Positions 25,839 through 35,253 are shown, counted from the first letter of the stretch. The stretch: 64,000 nucleotides of DNA from Pseudomonas sp. ATCC PTA-122608 (GCF_001952855.1 NZ_LPNO01000055.1:5504-69503), one strand, 5' to 3'. A program made the numbers and translations. Notes: generated by a model not told the origin, from the letters alone.

Positions 25839-26642
25839 CTACCAGTCCACCTCCGCCATCCAGTCCGAGTCCTTGAACCACTTGTCATGCAGCCGATCAT
25901 AGGTGCCGTCCTGGGCCACCTGATTGAGGAAGTGATTGATCCAGTTGAGGCTGTCGTAATCACCCTTTTTCACGCCGAACGCCAAAGGCTCGTAGGTGAA
26001 AGGCTGCTCCAATGCCAGCAGCGCACTGTTCTGGGGTTTGGCGATGGCGATCAGGTTATAGGGCGCATCGTGGACGAAAGCGTCGGCCTTGCCCTCCACC
26101 ACCTGGCGCACGCCTTCTTCAGGGGTTGGAAAACTGCGCAGCTGTGCAGCGCCGAGAAACCTTTTCGCCGCCGCTTCGCCCGTGGTGCCTTCGGCCGCCA
26201 CGATCCGGTAACCGGCCTCATCAAGGTCTTCGATGCTCTGGACCTGATTAGCCAACCGCGGATGCAGCAATACGGTCTGACCGACGATGATGAACGAGTC
26301 GCTGAAGTTAAGGGTGAGGTTGCGCTCTTGCGTTACGGTCATGCCGCTGCCGATCAGGTCGAACCGGCTGCCCAGCAGGCCGGGGATCAGGTCGGTATAG
26401 GGCACCGAAACCAGCTCCAGCCTTACCCCCAGCGCTTTGCTCATTTCCCGCAGCAGATCAATTTCAAATCCGACAATACGGCCATTCTTGTCGGTCATCT
26501 CGAAAGGTACGTAGGTCGGATTGGTCCCGACTTTCAGTACGCCCCGATGGACGGCCTCATCGATGGCCCCCGCGTGCGCCAGGTAACCGTGGGAAAACGC
26601 GACGATGCCGAGCAGCAGCATCGACAAATACCTTTTAATCAT
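25839..26642 (-). CDS. Amino acid ABC transporter, periplasmic binding protein (copy 2)
   Basis: 267 aa, SBP family 3, paralogue of the downstream gene with a collinear sequence throughout. The signal peptide MIKRYLSMLLLGIVAFSHGYLAHA precedes mature GAIDEAVHRGVLKVGTNPTYVPF. Ligand-pocket segments differ (GTNPTYVPFEMTDKNG, AAEGTTGEAAAKRF), so ligand preference may differ. It has its own upstream element and 200 bp separate it from copy 1. No second permease or ATPase is nearby, so both proteins probably serve the same membrane complex. Confidence 0.9.
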   Translation of the reverse strand: MIKRYLSMLLLGIVAFSHGYLAHAGAIDEAVHRGVLKVGTNPTYVPFEMTDKNGRIVGFEIDLLREMSKALGVRLELVSVPYTDLIPGLLGSRFDLIGSGMTVTQERNLTLNFSDSFIIVGQTVLLHPRLANQVQSIEDLDEAGYRIVAAEGTTGEAAAKRFLGAAQLRSFPTPEEGVRQVVEGKADAFVHDAPYNLIAIAKPQNSALLALEQPFTYEPLAFGVKKGDYDSLNWINHFLNQVAQDGTYDRLHDKWFKDSDWMAEVDW

Positions 26643-26718
26643 GAAAAGCCCCTATTCCGTTAAACACACGCGCACCCGGCCACGCGTCAGTCCGCGTAGA
26701 CCAGAGGTATCGAGTCAG

Positions 26719-26744
26719 ATTTGGGGGGCGATGCTAACCCACTC
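26719..26744 (-). promoter_or_regulatory. Conserved upstream element, binding-protein copy 2
   Basis: On the plus strand, atttggggggcgatgctaacccactc. It matches the element upstream of copy 1 over about 26 bp (attt-gggg-gcgat-ctaac-cactc). It is probably the shared promoter core or a regulator site duplicated together with the gene. Confidence 0.5.
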
Positions 26745-26848
26745 GCAGGCACGGCAATACGCCTCGGCGAAGGGTCTTTTGTTTCGAAATAACAAGGAGT
26801 TAGCGAAATGAAACAGAAGGGAAAAACAGCGTAGGACGGTGGCAGCAA

Positions 26849-26877
26849 ACGCCCCCGAGGCGTTACCTCGGGGGCGT
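26849..26877 (-). terminator. Hairpin between binding-protein copy 2 and the opgH end
   Basis: acgcccccgagg, short loop, cctcgggggcgt: a perfect 12-bp GC-rich stem immediately after the opgH stop. The following minus-strand sequence (ttgctgcc) is only weakly T-rich, but the stem strength and position favour a terminator of opgGH. Confidence 0.75.
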
Positions 26878-26882
26878 CTGAA

Positions 26883-29453
26883 TCAGGCTGGTTGAGCCTG
26901 GGACGACAGTGGTTTCAATGGCAGCAACGGCGCATGCGGATCAGCCTTGACCGATTCGCGCCAGGCGTTGAGCCATTCAGCATGGCCTTCACCCCAGACC
27001 TGCTCGTGCAAGCGTGCCAAGGCGACCGGGTCGCTGAGCAAGGCCAGACGCTCGCCGTTGTTGAGGCCGGCCGGGCCGACTTTCAACGCGTGGCGAACAC
27101 GCTCAATACGCAGCCACTCGATCGGCTCCGCCTGACCGTGACGGGAAGTCGCCAGGGCACACGCCAGGGCGTTCTGTTGTGGATCGACCACCGCCCGCAC
27201 AAACCCGTCATTCAGCGCATGCCAACGGTTTTCGTGGGTGTATTTGTCGGTCGACAACAGCGCCTGGGGCGGGTTGTATTCCTCAGGGATCAAGAACAGG
27301 CTCTCGTCGCGAGACTTGAGGCCCAGCTTGACCCGGCTGGAAATAACCGACACCGGAATCGACAACATCAGCGAACCGACGATCGGCACCAGCCACCACA
27401 GGAAGCTTGGGTTCAACCACACCACCAGCAGTGCCCAGAAGAAGCCGAGCAGAGTCTGCGGGCCGTGGCGCTTGACCGCCTCGCTCCATGGCGTGGAGTC
27501 GTCGTCACGTTGCGGCGAATTCCAGGTCGCAGCCCAGCCGAGGAACGCGGCGAGTACGAAACGGGTGTGGAAGATCATCCGCACCGGCGCCAGCAACATG
27601 GAGAACAGCATCTCCAGCAGCATCGACAAGGTCACCTTGAACTTGCCGCCGAACTCTTTCGCGCCTTTGGCCCAGATCAGGATGATGCTCAGCAATTTAG
27701 GCAGGAACAGCAGCACGATGGTGGTGGAGAACAGCGCCACCGCCTTGTCCGGATGCCATTGTGGCCACAGCGGGTACAACTGGCGTGGCGCCATGAAGTA
27801 CTGCGGCTCCATCAGCGTGTTGACCGCCAGCAAGGCCGTCGACAGCACCAGGAAGAAGAACCACAACGGTGCCGACAGGTACGACATCACGCCGGTCAGG
27901 AACACCGCACGGTGCACCGGGTGCATGCCTTTGACCAGGAACAGGCGGAAGTTCATCAGGTTACCGTGGCACCAGCGACGGTCGCGCTTGAGTTCGTCCA
28001 GCAGGTTCGGCGGCAGTTCTTCGTAGCTGCCCGGCAAGTCGTAGGCAATCCACACGCCCCAGCCGGCACGGCGCATCAGCGCAGCTTCAACGAAGTCGTG
28101 GGAGAGGATCGCACCGGCAAACGCGCCCTTACCTGGCAACGGCGCCAGGGCGCAGTGCTCGATAAACGGCTTCATGCGGATGATCGCGTTGTGGCCCCAG
28201 TAGTGGGACTCACCCAACTGCCAGAAGTGCAGGCCGGCGGTAAACAGCGGGCCATACACACGAGTGGCGAACTGCTGCATGCGCGCATACAGGGTGTCCA
28301 TGCCCGACGCACGTGGCGCGGTCTGGATAATCCCGGCATCCGGCGTGGCTTCCATCAGGCGTACCAGGCTGGTCAGGCAGTCGCCGCTCATCACGCTGTC
28401 GGCGTCGAGGACCACCATGTACTTGTAGTCACCACCCCAGCGACGGCAGAAGTCGTCGAGGTTGCCGCTCTTGCGTTTGACGCGACGGCGACGGCGGCGA
28501 TAGAAGATCTTGCCGAAGCCACCGGCTTCGCGGCACACGTCGAGCCAGGCTTGCTGCTCGGCGATGCAGATGTCGGCCTCGTTACTGTCGCTGAGGACGA
28601 AGAAATCGAAGCGATCCAGGTTACCGGTGGCAGCCACCGATTCGAACGTCGCGCGCAGGCCGGCAAATACCCGGGGCACGTCTTCGTTGCAGATCGGCAT
28701 CACCAAGGCGGTGCGGGCGTCTTTCGGAATCGGCTCGTCACCGGCACTTTTACCGGAGATACGGTACTTATCGTGACCGGTCAGCAGTTCCAGGAAGCCC
28801 ATCAGCGCGGTCCAGAAACCGGCCGAAACCCAGCAGAACAGAATCCCGAACAGCACCAGGATGCTGGTTTGCAGGGCGTAAGGCAGAACCTGGGTAGCGG
28901 TTTGAAGCAGGGTCTGGTTGCGGATCTCGTCAAAGTCGACGAAGGACCAACCCTGGTACGGCATGATGCCTTTCATGTACCAGCCAGCGACGATCGTCTG
29001 GCCGAGCATCAGCACCAGCAGGATATAACGACGGATCGAACCGACGGTGCGCCAGCGGGCAGCCGGCAGCACGCGCTCATCCTTCGGCGGTGCCGGAGGA
29101 TTGGTGCGACCGGTCAGGCGGCGCCAGCCACGCACCAGGATATTGGTGCGCCATGGCTCAGGCACAACCTTGGTCCGGCGGATCGGCGGCGTGGCCTTGA
29201 GGCAAACCCGGCCGCTGGCGTCGAGCGCCAGCATTTCGGCGTCTTGCAGCTCTTCGGCGGTGTTGAGGGTCAGTCGGGCGCCGACCGACGCTTGGGCAGC
29301 GTCGGCAGGTGCGTCGAACGTGGACGATGACAGGCGCTTGTGCAATTCACTGAAGGACTCGCAGCCCGCCAGTTCGGCGCGCTGCTCATCGGTCATCGGT
29401 AGATGCGCCAGGTACTCGGCAAGAGTCTCTGGCTGGACTTGAGAATTACTCAT
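26883..29453 (-). CDS. opgH: Periplasmic glucans glucosyltransferase OpgH/MdoH
   Basis: 856 aa inner-membrane family-2 glycosyltransferase that makes the beta-1,2-linked backbone of osmoregulated periplasmic glucans from UDP-glucose. There are two N-terminal membrane helices (about 140-160 and 195-220), the large cytosolic GT domain with PICNEDVPRVFAGL and YMVVLDADSVMSGD, the QRDRRW-like motif (LKRDRRWCHGN), then several C-terminal membrane helices. Its ATG overlaps the opgG stop by 8 nt (ATGAGTAA), so translation is coupled. Confidence 0.96.
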   Translation of the reverse strand: MSNSQVQPETLAEYLAHLPMTDEQRAELAGCESFSELHKRLSSSTFDAPADAAQASVGARLTLNTAEELQDAEMLALDASGRVCLKATPPIRRTKVVPEPWRTNILVRGWRRLTGRTNPPAPPKDERVLPAARWRTVGSIRRYILLVLMLGQTIVAGWYMKGIMPYQGWSFVDFDEIRNQTLLQTATQVLPYALQTSILVLFGILFCWVSAGFWTALMGFLELLTGHDKYRISGKSAGDEPIPKDARTALVMPICNEDVPRVFAGLRATFESVAATGNLDRFDFFVLSDSNEADICIAEQQAWLDVCREAGGFGKIFYRRRRRRVKRKSGNLDDFCRRWGGDYKYMVVLDADSVMSGDCLTSLVRLMEATPDAGIIQTAPRASGMDTLYARMQQFATRVYGPLFTAGLHFWQLGESHYWGHNAIIRMKPFIEHCALAPLPGKGAFAGAILSHDFVEAALMRRAGWGVWIAYDLPGSYEELPPNLLDELKRDRRWCHGNLMNFRLFLVKGMHPVHRAVFLTGVMSYLSAPLWFFFLVLSTALLAVNTLMEPQYFMAPRQLYPLWPQWHPDKAVALFSTTIVLLFLPKLLSIILIWAKGAKEFGGKFKVTLSMLLEMLFSMLLAPVRMIFHTRFVLAAFLGWAATWNSPQRDDDSTPWSEAVKRHGPQTLLGFFWALLVVWLNPSFLWWLVPIVGSLMLSIPVSVISSRVKLGLKSRDESLFLIPEEYNPPQALLSTDKYTHENRWHALNDGFVRAVVDPQQNALACALATSRHGQAEPIEWLRIERVRHALKVGPAGLNNGERLALLSDPVALARLHEQVWGEGHAEWLNAWRESVKADPHAPLLPLKPLSSQAQPA

Positions 29454-31185
29454 CGGCAGGCAACTGATAGCTCCAGGTTTCGGTCAGGACTTGCTCTGTC
29501 TTGGCCGGCTCCGGTGTGGCTGGGGCAGCCGCTTCCGGCTGCTTGGCGTCCTTGTCCTTGGCGTCTTTCTTGGCCGCTTTCTCGTGCTGCTTGGCCAAGA
29601 CTTTGTCGGCTTTAAGCACTTGAGTCGAAACCTTCTCCGGTTCCGGTTGCACGATGTCCTGGACCAGGGCGGCGCGCATTTCAGTCGGCTTGCCTGCGTC
29701 CTTGATCTTCATGCGCAGGGTCAGGCGCCAGCCTTGGGTGTGCGGGTTGTAGCGCACGCTGTTTTCAACGATTTCGGCGTTGTCGCCCACGCTGACCTGG
29801 CTGCGAACCGGTGCGTCAGCTGGCAGTTTCTTCAGGGACGGGCCCTCGAAGTCCACCAGGTAAGCCACGCTGCCGTCTGGCTGACGGATCAGGTTGGATT
29901 GCTTGACGTCGCCGGTGGAACGCAGGGTCTGCTTGACCCAGGCGCTTTCAGGCGAATGGAACTCGGCGTCTTTCAATGTCCAGTGCAGGCGGTAGGCAAC
30001 GTCCAGCGGCTTGCCTGGCTCCGGCAGTGTTTCCGGGCTCCAGAAGGCAACGATATTGTCGTTGGTTTCATCGGCGGTCGGAATCTCTACCAGGTCGACG
30101 GAGCCCTTGCCCCAGTCGCCTTCAGGCTCGATCCAGGCGCTTGGGCGCTTGTCGTAGTTGTCGTCGAGGTCTTCGTAGTGGCTGAAGTTGCGACCGCGTT
30201 GCAGCAGGCCGAAACCGCGCGGGTTTTCCACGGTGAAGTTGCTGACCGACAGGTGTTTAGGGTTGTTCAGCGGGCGCCAGATCCACTCGCCGTTGCCGGC
30301 ATGGATCGACAGGCCGCTGGAATCGTGCAGCTCGCGACGGTAGTTAAGAACCTTGGACGGCTGGTTGGCGCCGAACAGGAACATGCTGGTCAGCGGAGCG
30401 ATGCCCAGCTTGGTGACCTTGTCACGCAGGTACATCTGGGATTTGACGTCGACGATGGTGTCGGTGCCAGGACGCAGGATCAGGCGATAAGCGCCGGTGG
30501 CCCGTGGCGAATCCAGCAAGGCGTAGATCACCAGCTGCTTCTCACCCGGCTTTGGACGTTCGATCCAGAACTCGGTGAAGCGCGGGAACTCTTCGCCGGA
30601 CGGCAAGGCAGTGTCGATCGCCATGCCACGGGCAGACAGGCCGTAGACCTGATCTTTACCCACGACGCGGAAATAGCTCGCGCCGAGCATGGTCATGATC
30701 TCGTCTTGCTTGTCGCCCTTATTGATCGGGTACAGCACACGGAAACCGGCATAACCCAGCTGTTCAGTGGACTTGGGATCAAACTTGACGTCGCCGAAAT
30801 CGAAGCGGGACGGGTCGTATTTGATTTCCTGGACGCTGTCGGCAGTGACTTCGTTGATTTTCACCGGTGTATCGAAGTGCATACCCTGGTGATAGAAGGA
30901 CAGCTTGAACGGGGTGTTTTGATCGGCCCACTCGGCTTTTTCGTTGCGGAAACGAATTTTCTGGTAATCAGCGAATTTCATTTCGCGGAATTCGTTCGGC
31001 AAATTGCTGCGCGGAGCTTCGTATTTCTGCCCGGCCAGCTCTTTAGCCTTGGCCGACACATCATCCAGACTGAATGCCCACAGTTGACCCGCGCCGAACA
31101 GGCAAAACAGGGCAGAGCCCGTTACCAGTGCGTTTCGTAACCGTTTGGCAGACAATTTTGGTGCATTACAGGGACTAACAATCAC
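29446..31185 (-). CDS. opgG: Periplasmic glucans biosynthesis protein OpgG/MdoG
   Basis: 579 aa periplasmic protein needed for osmoregulated glucan synthesis, proposed to add branches. The signal peptide (about residues 1-37, basic start then ALVTGSALFCLFGAGQLWA) is followed by the beta-sandwich OpgG domain (ARGMAIDTALPSGEEFPRFTEFW, FMFLFGANQPS-like segment). The C-terminal tail is Lys/Ala-rich with repeated AKKDAKDKDAKQPEA. Start: GTG at 31185 with GAGGG 6 nt upstream; an in-frame codon at 31212 lacks a site. Confidence 0.95.
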   Translation of the reverse strand: MIVSPCNAPKLSAKRLRNALVTGSALFCLFGAGQLWAFSLDDVSAKAKELAGQKYEAPRSNLPNEFREMKFADYQKIRFRNEKAEWADQNTPFKLSFYHQGMHFDTPVKINEVTADSVQEIKYDPSRFDFGDVKFDPKSTEQLGYAGFRVLYPINKGDKQDEIMTMLGASYFRVVGKDQVYGLSARGMAIDTALPSGEEFPRFTEFWIERPKPGEKQLVIYALLDSPRATGAYRLILRPGTDTIVDVKSQMYLRDKVTKLGIAPLTSMFLFGANQPSKVLNYRRELHDSSGLSIHAGNGEWIWRPLNNPKHLSVSNFTVENPRGFGLLQRGRNFSHYEDLDDNYDKRPSAWIEPEGDWGKGSVDLVEIPTADETNDNIVAFWSPETLPEPGKPLDVAYRLHWTLKDAEFHSPESAWVKQTLRSTGDVKQSNLIRQPDGSVAYLVDFEGPSLKKLPADAPVRSQVSVGDNAEIVENSVRYNPHTQGWRLTLRMKIKDAGKPTEMRAALVQDIVQPEPEKVSTQVLKADKVLAKQHEKAAKKDAKDKDAKQPEAAAPATPEPAKTEQVLTETWSYQLPADE

Positions 31186-31452
31186 GAGCAACCCTCGCCG
31201 AAAACAGATCAAAAAACCAACGGCCAGCTATCTATATGCCAGGTTGGCGAGCATTGTTCCGACTCCCATGGGGCTAAATGATTCCCCAACAGCCATCGGA
31301 CAAGTCTCTACCTAAGTCAAAAATGGACCAATCAACGCTGATCCCCGTAGCGCGCGATTATCTAGTAGCCCGCGTGACAACGCATCAGGGTCAGCGAAGT
31401 ATTTGTAGCGAAAACCCGGTTTTTTGGGCATTACAAGTCGTTTTCAGTACAT

Positions 31453-31890
31453 TCACGTCTGTAACAGGAAGGTGACCGGCCCGTCATTGACCAAATGCAC
31501 CTGCATATCCGCGCCAAAACGCCCCGCCGCTACCGTGCCATGCAATTGTTGCGCTTGTAACAACAGGTAGTCGAAAAGTGCCTCGGCCACCGCCGGCGGT
31601 GCCGCCGTGGAGAAGCTGGGACGCAAGCCGCTCTTGGTGTCTGCCGCCAGGGTGAACTGCGACACCAGCAGCAAACCGCCGCCAATGTCTTTCAAGGACA
31701 GGTTCATCTTGCCCTCGTCATCGCTGAACACCCGATAGTTAAGCAGCTTATGCAGCAGCTTGTCGGCGCTGGCCTGGGTATCTGAAGGCTCGACGGCCAC
31801 CAGCACCAGCAAACCCTGGTCTATCGCACCCACCACCTGCCCTTCTACCTCGACCCGGGCGCCGCGCACCCGTTGCAAAAGCCCCTTCAT
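31453..31890 (-). CDS. dtd: D-aminoacyl-tRNA deacylase
   Basis: 145 aa dimeric enzyme that hydrolyses D-aminoacyl-tRNAs and glycyl-tRNA-Ala, a proofreading step. Both catalytic motifs are present: SQFTLAAD and the C-terminal NDGPVTFLL. The start ATG overlaps the pip stop by 4 nt (ATGA), making pip-dtd a two-gene unit. The 267-bp gap to opgG shows no gene; it holds AT-rich sequence likely to contain the opgG promoter. Confidence 0.96.
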   Translation of the reverse strand: MKGLLQRVRGARVEVEGQVVGAIDQGLLVLVAVEPSDTQASADKLLHKLLNYRVFSDDEGKMNLSLKDIGGGLLLVSQFTLAADTKSGLRPSFSTAAPPAVAEALFDYLLLQAQQLHGTVAAGRFGADMQVHLVNDGPVTFLLQT

Positions 31891-32858
31891 GCTTCTTCAG
31901 GCGGCAAATCAAGCAGGCGCCGTGCCATTTCACTCGCCGCACGCACCAGCGCATCGGTGATTCCGGGTTCGGACGCCGCATGGCCGGCCTCGCGGATGAT
32001 CTGCAGCTCACTGTTGGGCCAGGCCTGATGCAGCTCCCAGGCGTTATCCAGCGGGCAGATCATATCGTAGCGGCCATGCACGATTACGCCAGGCAGGTGG
32101 GCGATCTTGTGCATGTCGCGAATCAGCTGGTCGGGCTCAAGGAACGAGTTGTTGGTGAAGTAATGGCATTCGATACGGGCAATCGACAGGGCGCGCTGGG
32201 GCTCGGAAAAGCGCTCGATCAACTGCGGGTTCGGGCACAGGCCCAACATGCGGCCTTCCCACGTGGACCAGGCTTTGGCAGCGTGCATCTGGGCGATCTG
32301 GTCGTTGCCGGTCAGGCGCTTGTGGTAGGCGCTCAGCAGGTCGTGGCGCTCTTCCTGGGGGATGGGCGCGAGGTAGTCCTGCCAGTAATCCGGGAACAGG
32401 CGGCTGGCGCCAGCCTGGTAGAACCACTGAATGTCCTGGGGGCGCGCCAGGAAAATGCCCCGAACGATCAAGCCGTGCACGCGCTCCGGATGGGTTTGCG
32501 CGTAGGCCAGGGCCAGGGTCGACCCCCAGGAACCGCCGAACAACACCCATTTTTCGATGCCCAGGTGCTCGCGGATCCGCTCAAGGTCGGCCACCAGGTC
32601 CCAGGTGGTGTTGTTTTCCAGGCTGGCCCGTGGAGTGGAGCGCCCGCAGCCACGCTGATCAAAAGTAACAATTCGGTAGAGATTTGGATCGAAATAGCAG
32701 CGGCTATTGGCGTCACACCCGGCGCCAGGGCCGCCGTGGATGAACACAACGGGCAAGCCTTCCGGGGAACCGCTTTCGTCGACGTACAGGACGTGGGTTT
32801 CATCGACGGCCAGATCGTGCCGGGCGTAGGGTTTGATCTGCGGGTACAAAGTCTGCAT
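31887..32858 (-). CDS. pip: Proline iminopeptidase
   Basis: 323 aa alpha/beta-hydrolase (peptidase S33) releasing N-terminal proline. The oxyanion motif HGGPGAGCD and nucleophile elbow GGSWGSTLALAYAQTHP are present. Catalytic Asp is in the HGRYDMICPLDNAW segment and His in EAGHAASEP. It is a cytosolic protein with no signal peptide. It is co-transcribed with dtd through an ATGA overlap. Confidence 0.95.
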   Translation of the reverse strand: MQTLYPQIKPYARHDLAVDETHVLYVDESGSPEGLPVVFIHGGPGAGCDANSRCYFDPNLYRIVTFDQRGCGRSTPRASLENNTTWDLVADLERIREHLGIEKWVLFGGSWGSTLALAYAQTHPERVHGLIVRGIFLARPQDIQWFYQAGASRLFPDYWQDYLAPIPQEERHDLLSAYHKRLTGNDQIAQMHAAKAWSTWEGRMLGLCPNPQLIERFSEPQRALSIARIECHYFTNNSFLEPDQLIRDMHKIAHLPGVIVHGRYDMICPLDNAWELHQAWPNSELQIIREAGHAASEPGITDALVRAASEMARRLLDLPPEEA

Positions 32859-32961
32859 TGCGCGCTCCGTAAGGGGTCGAGTTCATCCCTGGGGGGACGT
32901 CTATTATTTTGCCGTCTGGCATCATAAACCCGAATTGTGCAATGAGCATGTCCTAGCAGAC

Positions 32962-33897
32962 TTAGAGCTGTGTCAGCAAAACACCACGCAGATAATCCAG
33001 CAGATAAACGTAGAGCCGATCGACCTCCGCCACCTGGCCCCGGGCCCGTAGACAGCCGTGGATCAGGCCTTTGCCGGGATACAGCGTGGCCGCCACCCCG
33101 GCGGCCTGGAGGCGCTCGGCGTAGAGCATGCCGTCGTCCCGCAACGGGTCGAACTGGGCGACAGCGATCAGCGCCGGTGGCAACCCGCTGAAATCCACGG
33201 CCAGCAATGGCATGGCGTAGGGCGACGGCTTGCCCGGCCCACGCAGGTAAAGGGCGAGATAGCACTCGGTGTCGGCGGTACTGAGCAACGGCGCGTCGAC
33301 GCAGTCGCGGCGGGACGGCAGGTCGGCGGGGCCGCCCAGGCCGGGGTAGATCAGGACTTGCGCCAAGGGCTGCGGCTGATGGTCATCCCGCAGACCCAGG
33401 CATAACGCGGCCGCCAGGTTGCCGCCGGCGCTGTCACCGGCCACCACCAGGCGTTGCAGGTTGATGTGGCAGGGCGCTTCGCCCGCCTGAATCGCCTGCC
33501 AGACTGCGCGACAATCATCGAAGGCCGCCGGGAACGGGTGTTCGGGTGCCAGTCGGTAGTCGATGGCGATCACCAGCACCTGCAGCGCGTCGGCCAGTTC
33601 ACCGCAAATGAAGTCGTGGGAATCCAGCCCGCCCACCACCCAGCCGCCACCGTGCATATAAAGGATGCATGGCCAGCCGCCATCAGGGGTTGGCGTCGCC
33701 GGTTGATAAATGCGTACGCCTACGCCGCTCAGGGAAACGTCTGACACCTGCACCCCTTCAGGGCGCGCCGGGGTGAACGCTTGGCACATTCGGTCATAGC
33801 TCCGGCGCAATCCGGCCAGCGATGTGTCGTCGCTGGTGAAGGATTCGGTTTTTTCGACAAAGGTGCACATCTGCGCGGAAATCGGGTAGTGGGACAT
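32962..33897 (-). CDS. HSL-family alpha/beta-hydrolase (esterase)
   Basis: 311 aa, hormone-sensitive-lipase-like esterase. The oxyanion motif YMHGGGWVVGG, nucleophile GDSAGGNLA, Asp in AQFDPLRDDG and His in LIHGCLR form a complete catalytic set. There is no signal peptide, so it is cytosolic. The ATG at 33897 (MSHYPISAQM) is preferred to an in-frame codon at 33939. It lies 173 bp downstream of the orphan choline-type binding protein, with a REPIN between. The substrate is unknown; an acyl-choline or acyl-carnitine ester is possible but only by context. Confidence 0.85.
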   Translation of the reverse strand: MSHYPISAQMCTFVEKTESFTSDDTSLAGLRRSYDRMCQAFTPARPEGVQVSDVSLSGVGVRIYQPATPTPDGGWPCILYMHGGGWVVGGLDSHDFICGELADALQVLVIAIDYRLAPEHPFPAAFDDCRAVWQAIQAGEAPCHINLQRLVVAGDSAGGNLAAALCLGLRDDHQPQPLAQVLIYPGLGGPADLPSRRDCVDAPLLSTADTECYLALYLRGPGKPSPYAMPLLAVDFSGLPPALIAVAQFDPLRDDGMLYAERLQAAGVAATLYPGKGLIHGCLRARGQVAEVDRLYVYLLDYLRGVLLTQL

Positions 33898-33943
33898 GAA
33901 GGTGATCGTCCTGATAGGAAGATTCAAAGCACACCACAAGGCA

Positions 33944-34038
33944 AATGTGGGAGCTGGCTTGCCTGCGATAGCGGTGTGTCAACCAACGCCATCGTCGACT
34001 GATACACCGCCATCGCGGGCAAGCCCGACTCCCACATT
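33944..34038. repeat. REPIN, head-to-head, GAGCTGGCTTGCCTGC variant
   Basis: Left arm atgtgggagctggcttgcct, right arm gggcaagcccgactcccacat (imperfect). The spacer has ggtgtgtcaac and gactgatacaccgcc. It lies between the esterase and the choline-type binding protein genes. Confidence 0.88.
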
Positions 34039-34070
34039 GGTTCTCTGTTGTTTGATCTATCGTGTTCGCA

Positions 34071-35018
34071 TCAGGGTTTGAGGCTGGCCTGCACCGCCGC
34101 CACGCCGTCTTTTCCATCCAGGGTCGTTACACCCGCCAACCAGCGCTGCAAATCCTCGGGGTTGTCCCGCAACCATTGTTTGGCTACCTCCTGCGGCGTC
34201 TTGCGGTCCATGATCGGCACCATCAACTGGCTTTCCTGGGCCGCGGTGTAGGTCAGGTTTTCCAGCAGGCGGGTCACGTTGGGGCAACGCTCGGCGTAAT
34301 CCGGCGCCGTCACCGTGGAGACCGTGGCCATGCCTTCGTTGGCGCCGAACACGTCTTCACTGCCGGTCAGGTAAGCCATTTTCATGTTGATGTTCATCGG
34401 GTGCGGGGTCCAGCCGACAAACACCACGAACTCCTTGCGATTCACCGCCCGCTGCACGGCTGCCAGCATGCCCGCCTCGCCGGAGGCCACCAGCTTGAAG
34501 CCGCCGAGGCCGAAGCGGTTGCTGTCGATCATTTTCTGGATATCGGTATTGGCGCCGCTGCCCGGTTCGATGCCATAGATTTTGCCGCCCAGTTTGTCCT
34601 TGAAACGGGCAATGTCGGCAAAGGTCTTCAGGCCTGCGTCCGCAACATACTGCGGCACCGCCAAAGTCGCCTGGGCGTCGGCCAGGCTCGGTTTGTCGAA
34701 CACCTTGACCTGGTTGGCCGCGAGGAACGGTGCGATGTTGTTGTCCATCGCCGGCTTCCAGTAGCCCAGGAAGATATCCAGGCGCTTGTCGCGGATGCCG
34801 GCAAAGATGATTTGCTGCACGGCGCTGGTTTGCTTGCTGTCATAGCCCAGGCCATTGAGCAGCACGTCGGCCATGCCGCTGGTGGCGATCACGTCAGTCC
34901 AGCTGACCACGCCCATGCGCACGACCTTGCACGAGGCCGGGTCGGCGGCCATCGCATTGGCGCTCAGGAGTGCGGCGCCGGTGAGAATCAACAGGCAACG
35001 GTTGAACAGTCTTTTCAT
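34071..35018 (-). CDS. Orphan choline/betaine-type ABC periplasmic binding protein
   Basis: 315 aa OpuAC-like binding protein of the choline (ChoX) type. The signal peptide MKRLFNRCLLILTGAALLSANAMA precedes the mature sequence. Typical segments are GVVSWTDVIATSGMADVLLNGLGY, YGIEPGSGANTDIQKMI and FVGWTPHPMN, which carry aromatic residues of the quaternary-amine cage. No permease or ATPase of its own lies beside it. In other pseudomonads several orphan binding proteins of this type share one CbcVW-type transporter. Here hutV/hutW, of the same superfamily, are 8 kb away. Confidence 0.85.
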   Translation of the reverse strand: MKRLFNRCLLILTGAALLSANAMAADPASCKVVRMGVVSWTDVIATSGMADVLLNGLGYDSKQTSAVQQIIFAGIRDKRLDIFLGYWKPAMDNNIAPFLAANQVKVFDKPSLADAQATLAVPQYVADAGLKTFADIARFKDKLGGKIYGIEPGSGANTDIQKMIDSNRFGLGGFKLVASGEAGMLAAVQRAVNRKEFVVFVGWTPHPMNINMKMAYLTGSEDVFGANEGMATVSTVTAPDYAERCPNVTRLLENLTYTAAQESQLMVPIMDRKTPQEVAKQWLRDNPEDLQRWLAGVTTLDGKDGVAAVQASLKP

Positions 35019-35170
35019 CGATGCGGTCTCACTCGGCAGTTTTTATTGTGGGAGTGGCGTCTGACGCGCCGTGCCCAACACCTTACCCAGCGAGACTTCG
35101 ATCAAAGCGACCTGTGGCGACTGTGAGTTGCACTCAGGCGACTTGAGAGGTGTGTGGCTGTGAAGCCCTC

Positions 35171-35253
35171 TTCGCGAGCAAGCCCGCTCCCACATTTGAT
35201 TGCATTTCGACTGCAGAAACTCGGTCGAATGTGGGAGCGGGCTTGCTCGCGAA
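35171..35253. repeat. REPIN, tail-to-tail
   Basis: ttcgcgagcaagcccgctcc...cacat, a 33-nt spacer containing tgcatttcga, then atgtgggagcgggcttgctc...gcgaa. It separates hutG from the downstream binding-protein gene. Confidence 0.92.

Noticed and set aside
26892..29330. 812-aa open frame antisense to opgH
   Set aside because: Same kind of shadow. opgH is complete and coupled to opgG.
31278..31475. 65-aa plus-strand open frame between opgG and dtd
   Set aside because: No convincing ribosome-binding site or family, and it runs into dtd antisense; the region is better explained as the opgG promoter area.
34071..35018. Assignment of the orphan binding protein as a hut transporter component
   Set aside because: It lies beyond hutG behind a REPIN, resembles ChoX more than HutX, and hutX is already present. 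Kept as choline-type only.
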